Shown: positions 36,746 through 56,127 of the stretch, one piece after another | How the letters are laid out: every line of letters begins with the position of its first letter | Position numbering within the stretch: position 1 is the first letter of the stretch | Assembly (NCBI RefSeq): GCF_963422355.1 | Contig: NC_085105.1 | Coordinates: 62,001 to 126,000 of the forward strand | Length of the DNA: 64,000 nt | Source of the DNA: Corticium candelabrum | Taxonomy: Eukaryota; Porifera; Homoscleromorpha; Homosclerophorida; Plakinidae | Direction: 5' to 3' | The notes under the pieces: model-generated | Told to the model about the DNA's origin: nothing | The model's input: only the letters and a program-made list of their open reading frames with translations | The model's database searches: none | Translations under genes and position numbers: made by a program

Positions 36746-39700
36746 TCACATGAATGGATTGGTTGATCCTTGACCCATTGCTTGCCCACTCTGCAACACA
36801 ACAACCACAATGAGGAAAAAATGCCACAGACACACGATGATGGCATGTACAGTACTATTTGTCAACTCTGGTATAGGCATATCGTCTATTGCAACATGCA
36901 ATGACCCAGCAAGAGGTCAAAGTGAATTCTGGGTTTGCAATACAACACAATCTCATACAAGTTGCACAGCTCCATTCAAGACATTTTGGCATCCTCTCAG
37001 TGCTGCACCATGACTCTCTAATCAAGCTACACAAATGAGGCTTATTAAGGCGCTGTTGTATTCAATGGCAGGGGGAGGGAGGGAGGGAGGGAGGGAGGGA
37101 GGGAGGGAGGGAGGGAGGGAGGGAGGGAGGGAGGGAGGGAGGGAGGGAGGGAGGGAGGGAGGGAGGGAGGGAGGGAGGGAGGGAGGGAGGGAGGGAGGGA
37201 GGGAGGGAGGGAGGGAGGGAGGGAGGGAGGGAGGGAGGGAGGGAGGGAGGGAGGGAGGGAGGGAGGGAGGGAGGGAGGGAGGGAGGGAGGGAGGGAGGGA
37301 GGGAGGGAGGGAGGGAGGGAGGGAGGGAGGGAGGGAGGGAGGGAGGGAGGGAGGGAGGGAGGGAGGGAGGGAGGGAGGGAAGCAATGGTGCATGCATCAA
37401 ATCTGACGTCACTCTAGCAGTCACCTTACAAATAGGCAAGTCTGAGGTAGTCTATCTGTTATCACAGCCAAACCAAAAGACCAGATGCAGTTTCTAAAGT
37501 GATGGCTCCTTCAAACATGGCCTAAGCTACACATGAATCATGGGAACTAGCACAACAGCAAGTACTGCTCAACTACCTTCAGACCCCTGACAGCTGCAAC
37601 TCATATAGACCTATCTATCAGAAATAGCTTAGGTGAGATTGATATAATTAATTATTCCCCCACTATGATCTATACATCTAGTACTATTCTTACCCCTGTC
37701 ATGAACGGATTGCTCTGTCCTACTAGCCCTTGTTGTGCTTGTCCCCATCCACCGAACTGTTGCTGATCTTGTTGTGCAAACTGACCACCCATCTGTGGCT
37801 GTGCACCAAACATTTGTGGCTGCTGGCCCACAGACTGAACTCCAAATCCTTGCTGCCCGACCACATTCTGCTGTGAGGAGGTACCACCAAACTGTTGTGG
37901 CTGTCCAAACTCACCTTTTGCCTGTCCAAATCCACTCTGTGCAAACCCACTCTGTTGTCCAAATGCATTCTGTGACTGTCCAAATGCATTTTGTGACTGT
38001 CCAAATGCATTTTGTGAAGGTCCAAATCCACCTTGTGGCTGCCCAAATCCACCCTGTGGCTGTCCGAATCCACTCTGTGGCTGTCCGAATCCACTCTGCT
38101 GCTGTCCCAATCCACTCTGTGGCTGTCCAAATCCACTCTGTGGCTGTCCAAATCCACCCTGTGGCTGTCCAAATCCACCCTGTGGCTGTCCAAATCCACC
38201 CTGTGGCTGCCTGAATGCATTCTGTTGTTGTGGAAATCCTTGTGGTTGTTGCTGGAATCCTTGTGGTTGTTGTTGAAAACCAGCTTGCTGCTGAAAACCA
38301 GCTTGCTGCTGAAAACCAGCTTGCTGCTGAAAACCAGCTTGCTGCTGAAAACCAGCTTGCTGCTGCAACTGCTGACCAAACTGTTGTTGTGGGGCTTGTG
38401 CTCCCCATCCCATACCAGCTTGCTGTTGGCCTACCATTTGTGGCTGCCTTCCCCACTGGCCGCCGCCACCTACCATTTGAGCTTGTGGCACTGTCCCTTG
38501 CTGCATTGTACCTTGTTGCATTCCCATTTGTGGAACAGCAGGCTGTGCTAGCTGAGATTTGTTAGTAAATTGACTATGGCTTGCTGGCCCTCTAGTCATT
38601 CCTCCTATATTACCAATATCTCCAAACGGATTGGAGTTAGACTGAGACATCATTGGCTGCTGCTGTTGAGCCGACATGTTGGCACTTACAGCCATACCTG
38701 CAAAGGGATTACTAGAAGATTGATTTGATTGCATTTGACTGCCAAACCCACTATCTGATGTTGTAATACCAGTCTGTTGACTCCAGCTTGGTCCACTGGA
38801 TGGAGTGGATTGACTCGTTGTTCCCCAGTTAATAGTACTGCTTCCACTTGTCGAACCTCCACTAGACCAATCAAGAACAGATGATGTGTTGCTGCTTCCC
38901 CAGTTGACTGTAGGGTTTGTAGTAGGAACTGAGCCAAGATTAGAGAAAGCTGAATATTTGTCTGATGTAGTTGACACTGACTGCACTGGGAGTTGATTCG
39001 CTGGCACTGGACAACACATAATGCACCAAGAGATGACTATTAGAATACGAAACAGTATTGAAGTAGTCACCTGTTGAAGCACTCTGAAACGCAGCAAATC
39101 CTCCTAAAGACAAAGGAAACATAGTTTTATTTTGCTCTTGAAATGTAAATTCATCCCACTGATGCAAACAACCACAAATTAACAACCTTATACGAACAAA
39201 TTGCAGACACCTTTAAACTTTGCCATATCTTACGAGAGACTCCCGCAGTTTGCATGCCTTCCACATGCATTGAACTCCAAATCTCCATATTGGCAACACA
39301 AGTACAGTACCTACTTAGCTCTTGACAATTTCCAAACCAGATCTAGAAAAATTAGCCGTACTACGCCATAGTAAGTGTTCCAATCTCCTACAATAGTTCC
39401 TGAATACTCAAGACTCAAGAACTTGCTACTATTTGTAGGTGGTTGAATACGATAGCAAGTGTGCAAGCATGGTAACCTTGTGCTTCGATGCAAGAGGACA
39501 ATGCATATGGCACACTTGTAAATGGTACATGTTCTGAAAATACAAAGCGATAGGCTGATCATCCCTACTACTTCCAACTACAGAAGCTCTAGATGGGTAG
39601 TCTGGCTAATAAGACTCAAATCAAACGTTTGAGTACTTCTTATATTATATGTTAACATAATACACAATTCTTTCAGCATTGTATCTCCAGCAAAATGCTG

Positions 39701-42179
39701 TAGACATTGACAAGTTTGACAGTATAAATATGTATGTTCACGTCAATTGTAACATGATTTACATAAAACCTTAAATCAAGTATTCTTAGAAATGCCAACC
39801 ATGAACAGCAACAACATGTTCATACATGTCCAATTACAGAACACTTGAAATGGTAGATAGTGCTAACAAGCAGGCAAATTAGAATGTAAACAAGCAGACC
39901 AAGACAACAAATCAACCGATTAGTTTTCAGCACAAAAACAAACAAGTAAAGCATAAGCAATCTTTCTATCATATTCTGTAGCCACAGACAGGTGTACTAC
40001 AGCAAGTTAGCATGAAGCATGTCTCCCCATATTAAATCAACAATGTCTCAAGCCATGACTTATGCCACAAAATTACCACCTATTATTAAGCCAGTTTGAC
40101 TGACATTTACAGTACTCTAAACTACTTCTGTATAAATGTGACCTCATAAAATGCTTATGAGTATAGGCTAAATCTCATGACTATTGGCTCACTCACCAGA
40201 CCCTGTGTTATTAGCTGTTGATCCAACAGGCTGTAGATGAGCATTTCCTGTAGTTGCACCAGGTGGAAACACTGATATGCCACCAAATGGTTGTGGTTGT
40301 GGTTGCACAGCTAAAATGATAAAAAGAACATAACAGAGCATATGACCATAAACGTGATGCTAACTCAAGTTGTACCTGGTGTAGAAAAGACTTCATTCAG
40401 ATCCAGCAATGAACTGCTCTGCTGTTGAGTCTGAGGAGGATCAGGTGCAGCTGCAGTTTGAGCTAATGTTGATACTTTCACCGCACTGGCTGGAGAGGCA
40501 CTGGCAGGAGAAGCATACCCTCGTCTTACATTGCCAGGTGGAGCAGGAAGATTAGGAGATGCATTTGCTTGAGTAACAGTTGCCGCAGCAGTCTAATAGT
40601 ACACAAAGCAAAACCTGAATAATCCCATGCATTCTTCTTCAGCTCGTTGCTAAAATGATTTTATATAAATGAAAACAATAGTTCACAACTGGCTATCGCA
40701 ATCAACTTGACCATACTAAAACCCAGTAATTGATAAAGATATGTAATTAATAGCAACCAAAGCAGGGCACGAATAATCACGAGCTTTTACCATTCTTTGT
40801 AACATAAATATCAACATGCATAACATAAAAAGGTTCTTATGCTTTACATCTGACATCTACCAACACTATCTGCAATTTTCATCTACCAGATTTCCAATAC
40901 TGACCAGAATGAACTTTTCGTTACACTGCCTAACTCTTGCCAAAGTCACAGGTATGAATAATCAGTGGCATAATGTTTTCAACTAGTAATTGAAGCTGTG
41001 TTTAGACCATCGCTTCTACAGCTATGAGCCTTCAAAGTGCTGAACACCATGTACGCTTGGAGGAGTCTAAACTGTCGCAAAAAATTACGAATACACACTC
41101 TATTTTCTTTCTAGGCGTGCTACCTGTAAAATGTATTTAAAATCCTACATAGCGACTGTTGTTTCACGTGACCGCAAAGTCCGTAAATAGTCTGTAGTCG
41201 TAAGCAGAGTCATCGTATATACGGGACATAAAATCTCTCCTGGTTACGTAATGTTAGATTCCCGTATAAATATCATAAAACCAAGAAAATCGATTTAGAG
41301 TCGGCAGTTGCAGACAGGTAAGTTCTGTTGTTTATTTCCGACAAGTCCTGACAATCGCAAACATGAATTACACTGTTCTGGTACGAAAACTCTCTCAAGG
41401 AAGTTTCGCGCATAGGATTGGCTGTTCGTACATTGTCTTTGGTTGCCACGTACGACATAAAGGAATTAATGTTCCGTGATTGGGCCATGCAAAGAAGGCA
41501 TGGCACATTCCTGCAGCGTAACAGACATAACCAGCCAGCCAGCCACATAGTCCCCAGACCGGAAGTCGGTTCAGCCCTATACGTTTAGAGTACGCTACTC
41601 GCCAAGTCTCGTGACTTTTACAAAGTCCCTTTTCTTATAGGCTCATAGCTGAATAAGGAAAGTAGACTTATCAAGATAGTAAGCATAATAGCGCAAATGT
41701 CTAAGATTAATTGATAAATTCGTTAATGATTCTTCTGCACATGATATCTTACCACTGGCTTACTTGTCACCACCAGTTTTGGTGCTTGATTTCCTAATAA
41801 AGTAGAGAGCGGTCTCGTTTCAGGAGTTGAAGAACCAGGAGCAGGTCCAGCATCAGTGCTTCTCCCTCTCTCATCATACCATCTCTTTCTCTCATATTTC
41901 TCAACCATGAAATATTTCATCTTCTGATCATCACCAGCATCAGGTTCCATGTCAGTCCTTTCATTCCATTTCGCTAGCCACTTGTCATTCACTTTTTCAT
42001 TCCCTCCCTCTTCTAATCGTGCCATTTCATCAACACTAAAACTTGTCATAGTGATACTTTTCACACGATGAGGGGGGTTTATACCTCTCCTACACAAAAC
42101 ACACAGAGTCAAAGCAACAGCCTCTATAACGATTATACTTACATATTGACTTCAGATCAATAAACCAAACAAGTAGTAT

Positions 42180-42277
<98 letters not shown>

Positions 42278-42483
42278 CGCACATGCACACACGCACACAC
42301 ACACGCACACACACACGCACACACACACACGCACACACATACACACACATGCACGCACACATGCACACACACGCACACACACACAGATGGACACACAGAT
42401 GGACACAAGGACACGGACACACACACATACAGATGGACACATAGACACACACACACACATACACACACACACGTGTGCACACA

Positions 42484-42518
<35 letters not shown>

Positions 42519-43657
42519 ACACACGTGTGCACACATGCACACACACACGCACACACACACACAATGTAAATATACGTCCTTATTGCTGATATTCAGCATC
42601 CAAAAAAGTCATTCCAGTCATCATCAATTGTGGCACAAGGCAAGTCCTGCTATAAGTCGCCATTAGCATTAAGGTCTAAGGAAACCATTAGCAGAATAAA
42701 GCTGAACTGCAAATGTGTTAACTGCAAGAAACCTCAAAGATTGGAAACAAAACATTTGCCACAGGTACTGTATGACGTGTGTCTGACAAGGAGACAAGTA
42801 ACACACCATACATTCAACGTCACCTAAATGATAATCACAATCTCAACATGGTTGAGTGGGGAAACGTCTTAGCCGAGCTATGATCTAACATCCGGGAATG
42901 TCTGGATAGCTATTTTCTGACAATTCTGTTCATGAAATAGCGAGCACAGTGGTATCTACCAAGCGCAAAGCAAATGTCACACAATTAGTCACTCCAAAGT
43001 AGAAAACAATCAGACAGAATGTCCAACAGATTCATCTCAAACCCAACAGATGCTACGTTTGGTCGAAAAATTTCCAATGTTTGACCATCTATTTCCAGAC
43101 CTGAAGCAGTGCACTGGATTGGTAAGCTCGTTGCCTTTCTAAGCAACCTCATATCTACCTTTAGTAACTAAGAGAAAACTTCATACCAACATTTGTCACT
43201 TCAATATGATGACTGGTGGCTAATTAACACACAACCAACTTCCAATTCTACTGACACTATTCCGTCCCAATCTCCTCTCACAGTAGCACTACATCTAACA
43301 ACCCGTCATCACCTCATCCTACTTTTGGCGACATTTCTGTCGAAGCTGCTGCCAATAGCAGATAGACCCGCCATTTTGTTTACAAAAATTAGACAAACAG
43401 AACAAAAAAGCACTGCATATCGAATTGCAGCAGTCTTCTATTGTAAATTGCCAAGTGATCGTCTACTCATAACAGTTCGCTACTCACAACAATCCGCTGC
43501 ATGTTGTGCAGACAAACGAGCAAGTTGTCATGTCGGCATATGTGGGGCCCTTCTTTCGGCACTCGCAACATTTCTTATTCTCTGGACTTGACACCAATTC
43601 TCTCAGCCGCTTCAAGTTCCTATCATCTTGCTTCTTCTTCGTAGCTGCTACCGCCAT
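36746..43657 (-). CDS. AGFG: AGFG-type ArfGAP with FG/NPF repeats
   Basis: Orthologue of AGFG1/HRB, an ArfGAP-fold protein in clathrin/endosomal trafficking that binds EH-domain proteins through NPF motifs. Exons: 43657-43488, 42089-41753, 40592-40376, 40310-40197, 39103-39071, 39000-37694, 36790-36746; 740 residues, all phases agree. ArfGAP domain at about 1-130: [25 protein letters not shown] (the C-x2-C ... C-x2-C zinc site), [15 protein letters not shown] and [14 protein letters not shown]. The middle has Pro/Ser/Thr-rich linkers and [13 protein letters not shown], matching the DKYAAL repeats of AGFG1. The C-terminal half is Gln/Gly-rich with ~9 GFGQPQ(G/S)-type and five QQQAGF repeats. 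NPF motifs are present ([23 protein letters not shown]), and the last tiny exon ends STNPFM, matching human STNPFL. Head-to-head with PIX (74 bp). Confidence 0.92.
37068..37380. repeat. (GGGA)n array, ~313 bp, in last AGFG intron
   Basis: About 78 uninterrupted GGGA units on the plus strand. This strand could form G-quadruplexes; the AGFG transcript would carry (CCCU)n. It lies in intron 36791-37693, about 280 bp upstream of the terminal 45-nt exon. Confidence 0.97.
38035..38355 (-). repeat. In-frame coding minisatellites of AGFG (GFGQPQ and QQQAGF units)
   Basis: Two adjacent tandem arrays inside AGFG exon 6. About nine ~21-bp units (38035-38215, complement of ccaaatccaccctgtggctg) encode GFGQPQG/S. 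Five 15-bp units (38275-38355) encode QQQAGF-type repeats. Repetition keeps other frames open as well, which explains several overlapping spurious frames here. Confidence 0.9.
42180..42562. repeat. Compound (CA)n / CACG / CATG repeat in first AGFG intron
   Basis: Pure CA to about 42270, then degenerate CA with interspersed CG, ATG and GATGGACA units and two copies of acacgtgtgcacacatgcac. This looks like an older, decaying microsatellite, unlike the perfect arrays in the VPS9 gene. Confidence 0.9.
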
Positions 43658-43731
43658 CTGCACACAACCTAGAAATCTCTCACGCGTGCGCAATAATAGT
43701 TACCGTGTAGTGTGTGTGTTGTGTGTTGTAT
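43658..43731. promoter_or_regulatory. 74-bp bidirectional promoter AGFG / PIX
   Basis: Only 74 bp separate the divergent ATGs of AGFG (43657) and PIX (43732). Unless upstream non-coding exons exist, both 5' UTRs and the core promoter must fit here or overlap the opposite gene. It contains cacgcgtgcgca, a near-palindromic CG-rich core. Confidence 0.6.
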
Positions 43732-51186
<7,455 letters not shown>

Positions 51187-51313
51187 TGCCCACTCATATG
51201 AATCATACAGTTTAAAACCAGAAGTACTAATTGCTAGTATTACAATTTCAACAATACAATGCTCTTACTATATCTGACGAAAGAGTGCGCTTTAGTACAT
51301 ACTTGTGAAGTTG

Positions 51314-51454
51314 TCACACACTGGCAACTTTGAAAATTCTTAGCAAAGCATTTGTCTGGTTGATGAGACGATTGGCACTTAGAAACACGTTGTCTGACCT
51401 AAATACAATGATTCAGAAAGTGTGTGAGTGCACACATGTGCTGTGTGTGTGCAT

Positions 51455-51524
<70 letters not shown>

Positions 51525-52166
51525 ATAAATTTACTGTCCATCTTTAAAGTAACGCTTCAATGTGTCACTGAAGCTTTTTGAATGCTTCACAAATATTTTC
51601 TTGTTTTGTTCCAACATCTAGATACAAACATTAGCCATGTCTGTACAACTTCCTACTCAAATGTCTGCCTAACTCACTCTCTTATATTTACTCATCTGCT
51701 CTGTGTCTTGGTGTGCCTTTGAAACCGTGTTCACTGCATCTAGCAATTCTTTGATTGCACCAGCAATATCCCTATAACCAATGGCCAGGGCATGCCTACA
51801 TGTGGATACATGGAATGCACAAAAATTTACTTGATTGTCTGAAGAAAACGAGAACGATCATTGATTTCCCCAGGAATTCTACTCAATATTCCTTTGAGAG
51901 CTAAACACATACAGTATATTGACATCCATCCATGTTCCTTATGCATGAGCAACCGTTTGTTTACCTTTTGCTCTTTCACTTAGTTGAACAAATTCTGGCT
52001 CTTGTCTGTCTAAGGTGTACACTACAACAAAGCAAAAGGTCAGTACAGAATCAACGGCAACTTGCACATGAACTACGCAAAACTCACAAATAGAAGTCGG
52101 TAGTATAAATCGGATGGTGTACACACTCCAACAAACTGACCTGCCTACCAATTAACTTAGACCACA

Positions 52167-52200
<34 letters not shown>

Positions 52201-52613
52201 AAATTATGAATTTCATAAATTGGTCTATCTTGTCTGACATTTTGAGCGCGTACCTTCAACATCATTGCATGAAAGTCGCAGCAGAGCTTCAGTCAAGTTA
52301 ACACTCGCTCTCTCCGCATCTATTAGACCGGCAAGGAAGTCTTGCGTAAATCCGGGGTTTGCTTTTTCAACCTTGCAGATCACGTGACTAAGTAACAAGT
52401 TCATACATACACAGTGAACGCTCCACCTTATTAAACGCTGCGCGTAATGTCTGTCCAGCAGCTAGATTTCTCTGCTCAATCTAAAATTTATAGCGATTAT
52501 CTGTCAAACTTACAACATACACACCACAAACAATTTATAACGCCTACCTGATCTAATATAGGTGAAACAACAACGTGGAGAGCCAATGAGGCTATTGTAG
52601 TTTCCTCATCCAT
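51314..52613 (-). CDS. PDCD10: PDCD10 / CCM3, STRIPAK-associated adaptor
   Basis: Small helical adaptor that links GCKIII kinases (MST4, STK24/25) to STRIPAK and CCM complexes. Eight exons: 52613-52548, 52480-52427, 52371-52254, 52021-51965, 51900-51831, 51771-51678, 51617-51535, 51398-51314; 208 residues against 212 in human, all phases consistent. N-terminal dimerisation helices: PILDQ-IEQRNLAAGQTLRAAF, KANPGFTQDFL, SVNLTEALLRLSCNDVE, then EPEFVQLSERAKALKGIL and RFLQTIKDIAGAIKELLD. C-terminal FAT-homology region: FVKHSKSFSDTLKRYFKDGQ, then NVFLSANRLINQTNALL, matching the human NVFVSANRLIHQTNLIL. The start ATG is the first in frame (MDEETTIASL). The stop lies 127 bp from that of PIX, so the two genes are convergent. 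Intron 51399-51534 contains (GT)n. Confidence 0.95.
51455..51524. repeat. (GT)n microsatellite in PDCD10 intron
   Basis: About 70 bp of GT on the plus strand, so (CA)n on the PDCD10 sense strand, only ~10 bp inside the intron donor at 51534. Confidence 0.95.
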
Positions 52614-53015
52614 CGAACAACTAAACAACGTAATAACTCCACCCTACAAACCGCAGGTAACGCACGCACTCCAGATGAAGCCCATAACGTGCGCTAGACC
52701 TACATCCACTACCGAGTGTAGCGAATTTTCTATGTTTACATCGAAAGACTCAGAGAAGCCATGATAGTGCACGGTGTGGTGATGTAGCATACACTAACGC
52801 GCTTATTCATAGTAAAATGGTCAAGCTAGCCCATTCACAATTGCTTCACTTAATTAACATTGATGCCAAATCATGACGTCCACACGTGCACTCAAATTCA
52901 GATCATTTTAATATTTTAATTAACAAGTACGTATACGAGAAAACAGTGCCACAAGTCAAATCAAGCGCTGCTCTACATCATATCAAAACAATATCTTTCT
53001 CTACTAAATCTATAG
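52614..53015. other. Spacer between PDCD10 start and DAW1 stop
   Basis: 402 bp separating two tandem minus-strand genes. The PDCD10 promoter and the DAW1 3' UTR must lie here. There is no further coding sequence. Confidence 0.55.
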
Positions 53016-54979
53016 TCATCTCCACAGACGGCATGTGTTATCTTTGCTACCTACAAAAGCCAATAAAACCATATATACATGACATTATCACAACTTATGC
53101 GTGGCAATAGTGTAGTCATCACCTGTAATTATCGTGTTTCCCTCATAGTTAAAAGCACAGCTAAATATCTCATCTGTGTGACCTTCAAGAACCTGCAATG
53201 TTCAGTGGTGTGCATATAAGATCACATAGTACGATACTACTACCCTGTATTTCCACATTATAAGAATTCAATTATCAATGCTCTAAGTCAGTAACAGTTA
53301 TTCATATCAAATCTCTTTTACATAATCTATTCATATAATTACTAGCATACCAGACTACTAAGTGACTAACTTGAACACACTGTCCTGTGTAAGGATCCCA
53401 TAGTCTGGCAGTCTTGTCGCTGCTTGCTGTTATGACACGTGTCCCTTGAGGGTTAAAGACAGCCTGAAATACACATGACTTTAGCACTACCCTCTATTGT
53501 AAAGCCAGGAATAGCTAGGACAATGAAGCGTTTCCTTAGCAATTCTATGTATGGCTACAACTTATTTATTACACAGTACACTGCATGCATCAAACATTTA
53601 GTTAGGCATTCAGTCCTAACCAAAGCACGATAGTATGGTTTCATGGCTACGTCGACCTCTCCAAGAGTCAATAATCACAATGACTAAAATGAAAACCATG
53701 CATACCTTGGATATCTCGCCTGAGTGCCCCTCAAACTTTGAGACAATTTCCTGGCTACCAGCATTATAAACAAGACCACTTCCTATGCACAAAATGAACA
53801 CTTAACACTCCATGCCAATTAGCACAACCATAAATAACTGCAGTTTTTATATTATTATTAAAACCTCCATACTTGCAACTACTCCAGAACGTGTAGAAGC
53901 AGCAGATAACACAAACAAATTGCACACACAAGTATAAACACACATGCACATGTGCATGTGTACGCGTGCATGCACACAGTGTTTAAATCTATTACATACA
54001 TGCATATTCTCACCATCAGCAGATGCTGTAACAATTAGTTGACCAGTCATGTCAAAAGCAACATCAAGAACTTCATCCTGATGACCTCTATTCTCAATAC
54101 AATCAATATAAACACATAGGATGCATTAAAACATCAATCATGTTCATGTTAACCTAAAAGTTGTCAAGCATCTGCCACTGTTTACATCCCACAGTTTGCA
54201 TGTCTTGTCCTAAATATAATAATTGGGTTTACTAATGTACCCATTTCAATAAAAAGTACCATATATGAAGCACACCATGGATCCTGTTGCAATAAGTGAA
54301 CCATCATAATTAAATACTGCATTGGATATTTCCTGCTGATGACCAATCAGAGTGTGACAAAGTCTAAAATAACACAACCCTTCATGTCACTATGATTATA
54401 AAGATATACACCATAATTGTTCTAATAGCAGTGACCCCTCCAACTTTATTCCTGCTGGCAGTTGCAACAAATTTAAATGCTGTCATCTTTTGAGTTGCTT
54501 ACATAATTAGAGCCAAAGCTGACTCATCTCACAGCATCAGTCGTTACCTCCTAGTTTTCAGTCCAAACACTGTGCTCCCTTTTCTCTCGTGTCCAGATAA
54601 GATACAATCTACTCACAAATTCTCCTTCCACACCTTCCAAGGTAAATTCATAAATTAAGTTGCTAGGCCGTCCCTAAAACCCAATCCTTCTTTACCAATA
54701 ATACCTTGGTCAAGTAAAGCAAGTTTTGTCAAACAAAAAACTTTCTGAAACACCGAGGCATCCTAAACCAGCAATCCTGTGAGAACTAGACGAGCTCCAT
54801 TTAGCTAAGCGCCCCTCTAAGTCAAATGTCTATAAGACATGTAATTATCTTAGGAGCTCTTTCAAAGCCACCTTGCAAAACTAAGTTATTTTTAAAAAGC
54901 ACCATTACAGTATGCGTTAAATTTTCACTCTTACAAGTATGCATTCATGAGTTCATGAGTGCATGCATGTATGTGCATA

Positions 54980-55056
<77 letters not shown>

Positions 55057-56073
55057 ATGGATGCATGTGTCCATCTGTGCATGTGTTTGTGAGTGTACCT
55101 TCCTGTTGCCACATCCCACAAACTGACTGTGTGATCAAACGATCCTGTGATAACCTGGTCTCCACTTGCATTGAAAGACAAAGAAATTATTTCTCCTGAA
55201 TGACCCTGAATAAAAGACATCAAGACAGTCCACTTACATATCAACCAGAACAACCGATAAACTTCATCTGACTGTAAGTGTGCAAGCTTCTACTCCTGTC
55301 TTCACATCCCATAATCTTGCAGTCGTGTCCATACTACCTGTTGCAGCCAGACTGCTCTGTGGATTAAATGACAAGCAAACCTGCATAACAAGCATACAAG
55401 TTTAACTGTCCATAAAAATCAGCCAATCAAATCTTACGATTTCAGCATTGTGACCTTTGAAAGTATGAATACACCTTCCAGTCTCAGAATTCCACAACTA
55501 TTACAATAAGATGAACAAATACTAAGCCGTAGGTACGCACTGAAATTATAACACAAATAGTTAAACACATCAGCTTTAATAAGTTAATCCTAACATGTAT
55601 ACAGCAATGATCATAATTCAACAAACAAGCATAATTGTAGCAAAAGCATTAGCAAGCAATGTACTGTATCACTAATATTGAAAAATAACTCTACTATGAC
55701 ACAAACAAGCAGTTACGGCAGAAATACAGAAAAACACATAATTTGTAATCCAGTACTTTGCAGGTCTTGTCAAAGGACCCTGTAACTACCTTGTCCCTGC
55801 ACAGCACGCACAGCATCTATAAATTAACTTATCTTCACCAAATGCTGTGACACCAGCCTGACCCAAAAGGATTATTGAATGCGATGGCATACACAACGTT
55901 CTTGTGTCCTTCAAGAGTAAGCAGTTCTTCGCCTGATGCTGTGTCCCACACCTTGCATGTCCGATCATAGCTTCCTGTAATAAACCTTGAGCCAGACTTG
56001 TTGAATGCGACATTTGTAAGTGGAAGAATGTGAGCCCGTAAAACCTGGCATCAAATTACTCATTACCAATAAG

Positions 56074-56127
<54 letters not shown>

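Noticed and set aside
37022-37439. Gly-Arg-Glu and Pro-Ser-Leu repeat proteins of ~125 residues
   Set aside because: Direct translation of the intronic (GGGA)n tract.
37670-37693. AGFG ending at TAG 37670 with tail VRIVLDV
   Set aside because: A donor at 37693 joins in phase to 36790-36746, encoding the conserved STNPFM terminus; the longer form is intron read-through.
37735-38551. Several overlapping 150-220 codon frames on both strands in the AGFG exon
   Set aside because: Tandem repeats keep alternative frames open; the real frame continues the AGFG family sequence and its splice phases.
53088-53122. DAW1 ending with an irregular tail at TGA 53088
   Set aside because: A GT donor at 53122 leads in phase to exon 53050-53016, which encodes the expected [10 protein letters not shown] end and gives the family's usual length of 415 residues.
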